Shown: one piece after another, positions 12,931 through 12,983 of the stretch | How the letters are laid out: each line of letters begins with the position of its first letter | Position numbering within the stretch: position 1 is the stretch's first letter | Source of the DNA: Mobilicoccus sp032100225 | GTDB lineage: Bacteria > Actinomycetota > Actinomycetes > Actinomycetales > Dermatophilaceae | Length of the DNA: 12,983 nucleotides | Reading direction: 5' to 3' | Assembly: GCA_032100225.1 (NCBI GenBank) | Contig: DAMDJY010000099.1 | Span: 1-12,983 of the forward strand | Notes under the pieces: model-generated | What the model saw: the letters and a program-made list of their open reading frames with translations, nothing else | Databases searched by the model: none | What the model was told of the DNA's origin: nothing | Translations under genes and position numbers: made by a program

Positions 12931-12983
12931 CCGGCCACCGTCCGCGGCGGGTCTCAGCGTCGCCGGGCCACCGCGCGCCGCAC

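Noticed and set aside
12954..12983. Possible C-terminal end (VRRAVARRR then stop) of a minus-strand gene entering from the right
   Set aside because: Only nine codons are visible, and a short Arg-rich frame is expected by chance at this GC content. Sequence beyond the window is needed.

Overview
The window is GC-rich bacterial DNA with GTG as well as ATG starts, TAnnnT-type -10 elements and GC-only hairpin terminators. A DesA3-type desaturase sits behind its own [2Fe-2S] reductase, in the same order as the mycobacterial pair as I recall it, and there are two small CrcB proteins and a thiol-phosphatase-fold protein with an N-terminal helical domain. Together these point to an actinomycete chromosome. 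The genus cannot be fixed from the sequence alone. I see no tRNA, rRNA, insertion sequence, integrase or CRISPR array.

Layout. (1) 1-3484, lipid desaturation: a PucR-type regulator, cut by the left edge, is divergent from a ferredoxin/flavin reductase and a membrane acyl-CoA desaturase. Electrons should run NAD(P)H -> FAD -> [2Fe-2S] -> di-iron desaturase, and the neighbouring regulator is the obvious candidate controller. (2) 3616-5232 (minus): a thiolase-like protein with a candidate leaderless promoter and no recognisable nucleophilic cysteine. (3) 5429-6938 (plus): three translationally coupled genes of unknown function: a small helical protein, an Arg-rich coiled-coil protein, and a protein whose layout loosely recalls EspG chaperones of type VII secretion. 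(4) 6931-7715 (minus): two overlapping crcB genes for a two-subunit fluoride channel; the last codons overlap the unknown operon tail to tail. (5) 7901-8647 (plus): an arsenate-reductase-like protein behind several 11-bp-phased direct repeats that look like response-regulator boxes. (6) 8781-10541 (minus): a YsnF/DUF2382 stress protein and a secreted beta-propeller-like protein, separated by a terminator. (7) 10700-12127 (plus): an AAT-family amino-acid permease; the region it shares with the secreted-protein gene carries a perfect 20-bp palindrome. (8) 12199-12930 (plus): Ric/ScdA, a di-iron protein that repairs Fe-S clusters, behind an AT-rich promoter with an inverted-repeat operator.

Several genes share a theme of chemical stress: fluoride export, a possible arsenate reductase, Fe-S repair and a YsnF protein. 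They are separate transcription units, so a joint role is only suggestive. The most open questions are the unknown three-gene operon, the cysteine-poor ArsC-like protein with its phased repeats, and the two CrcB subunits, each of which keeps an aromatic residue at a different position of the pore motif. No stretch longer than 200 bases lacks a gene.
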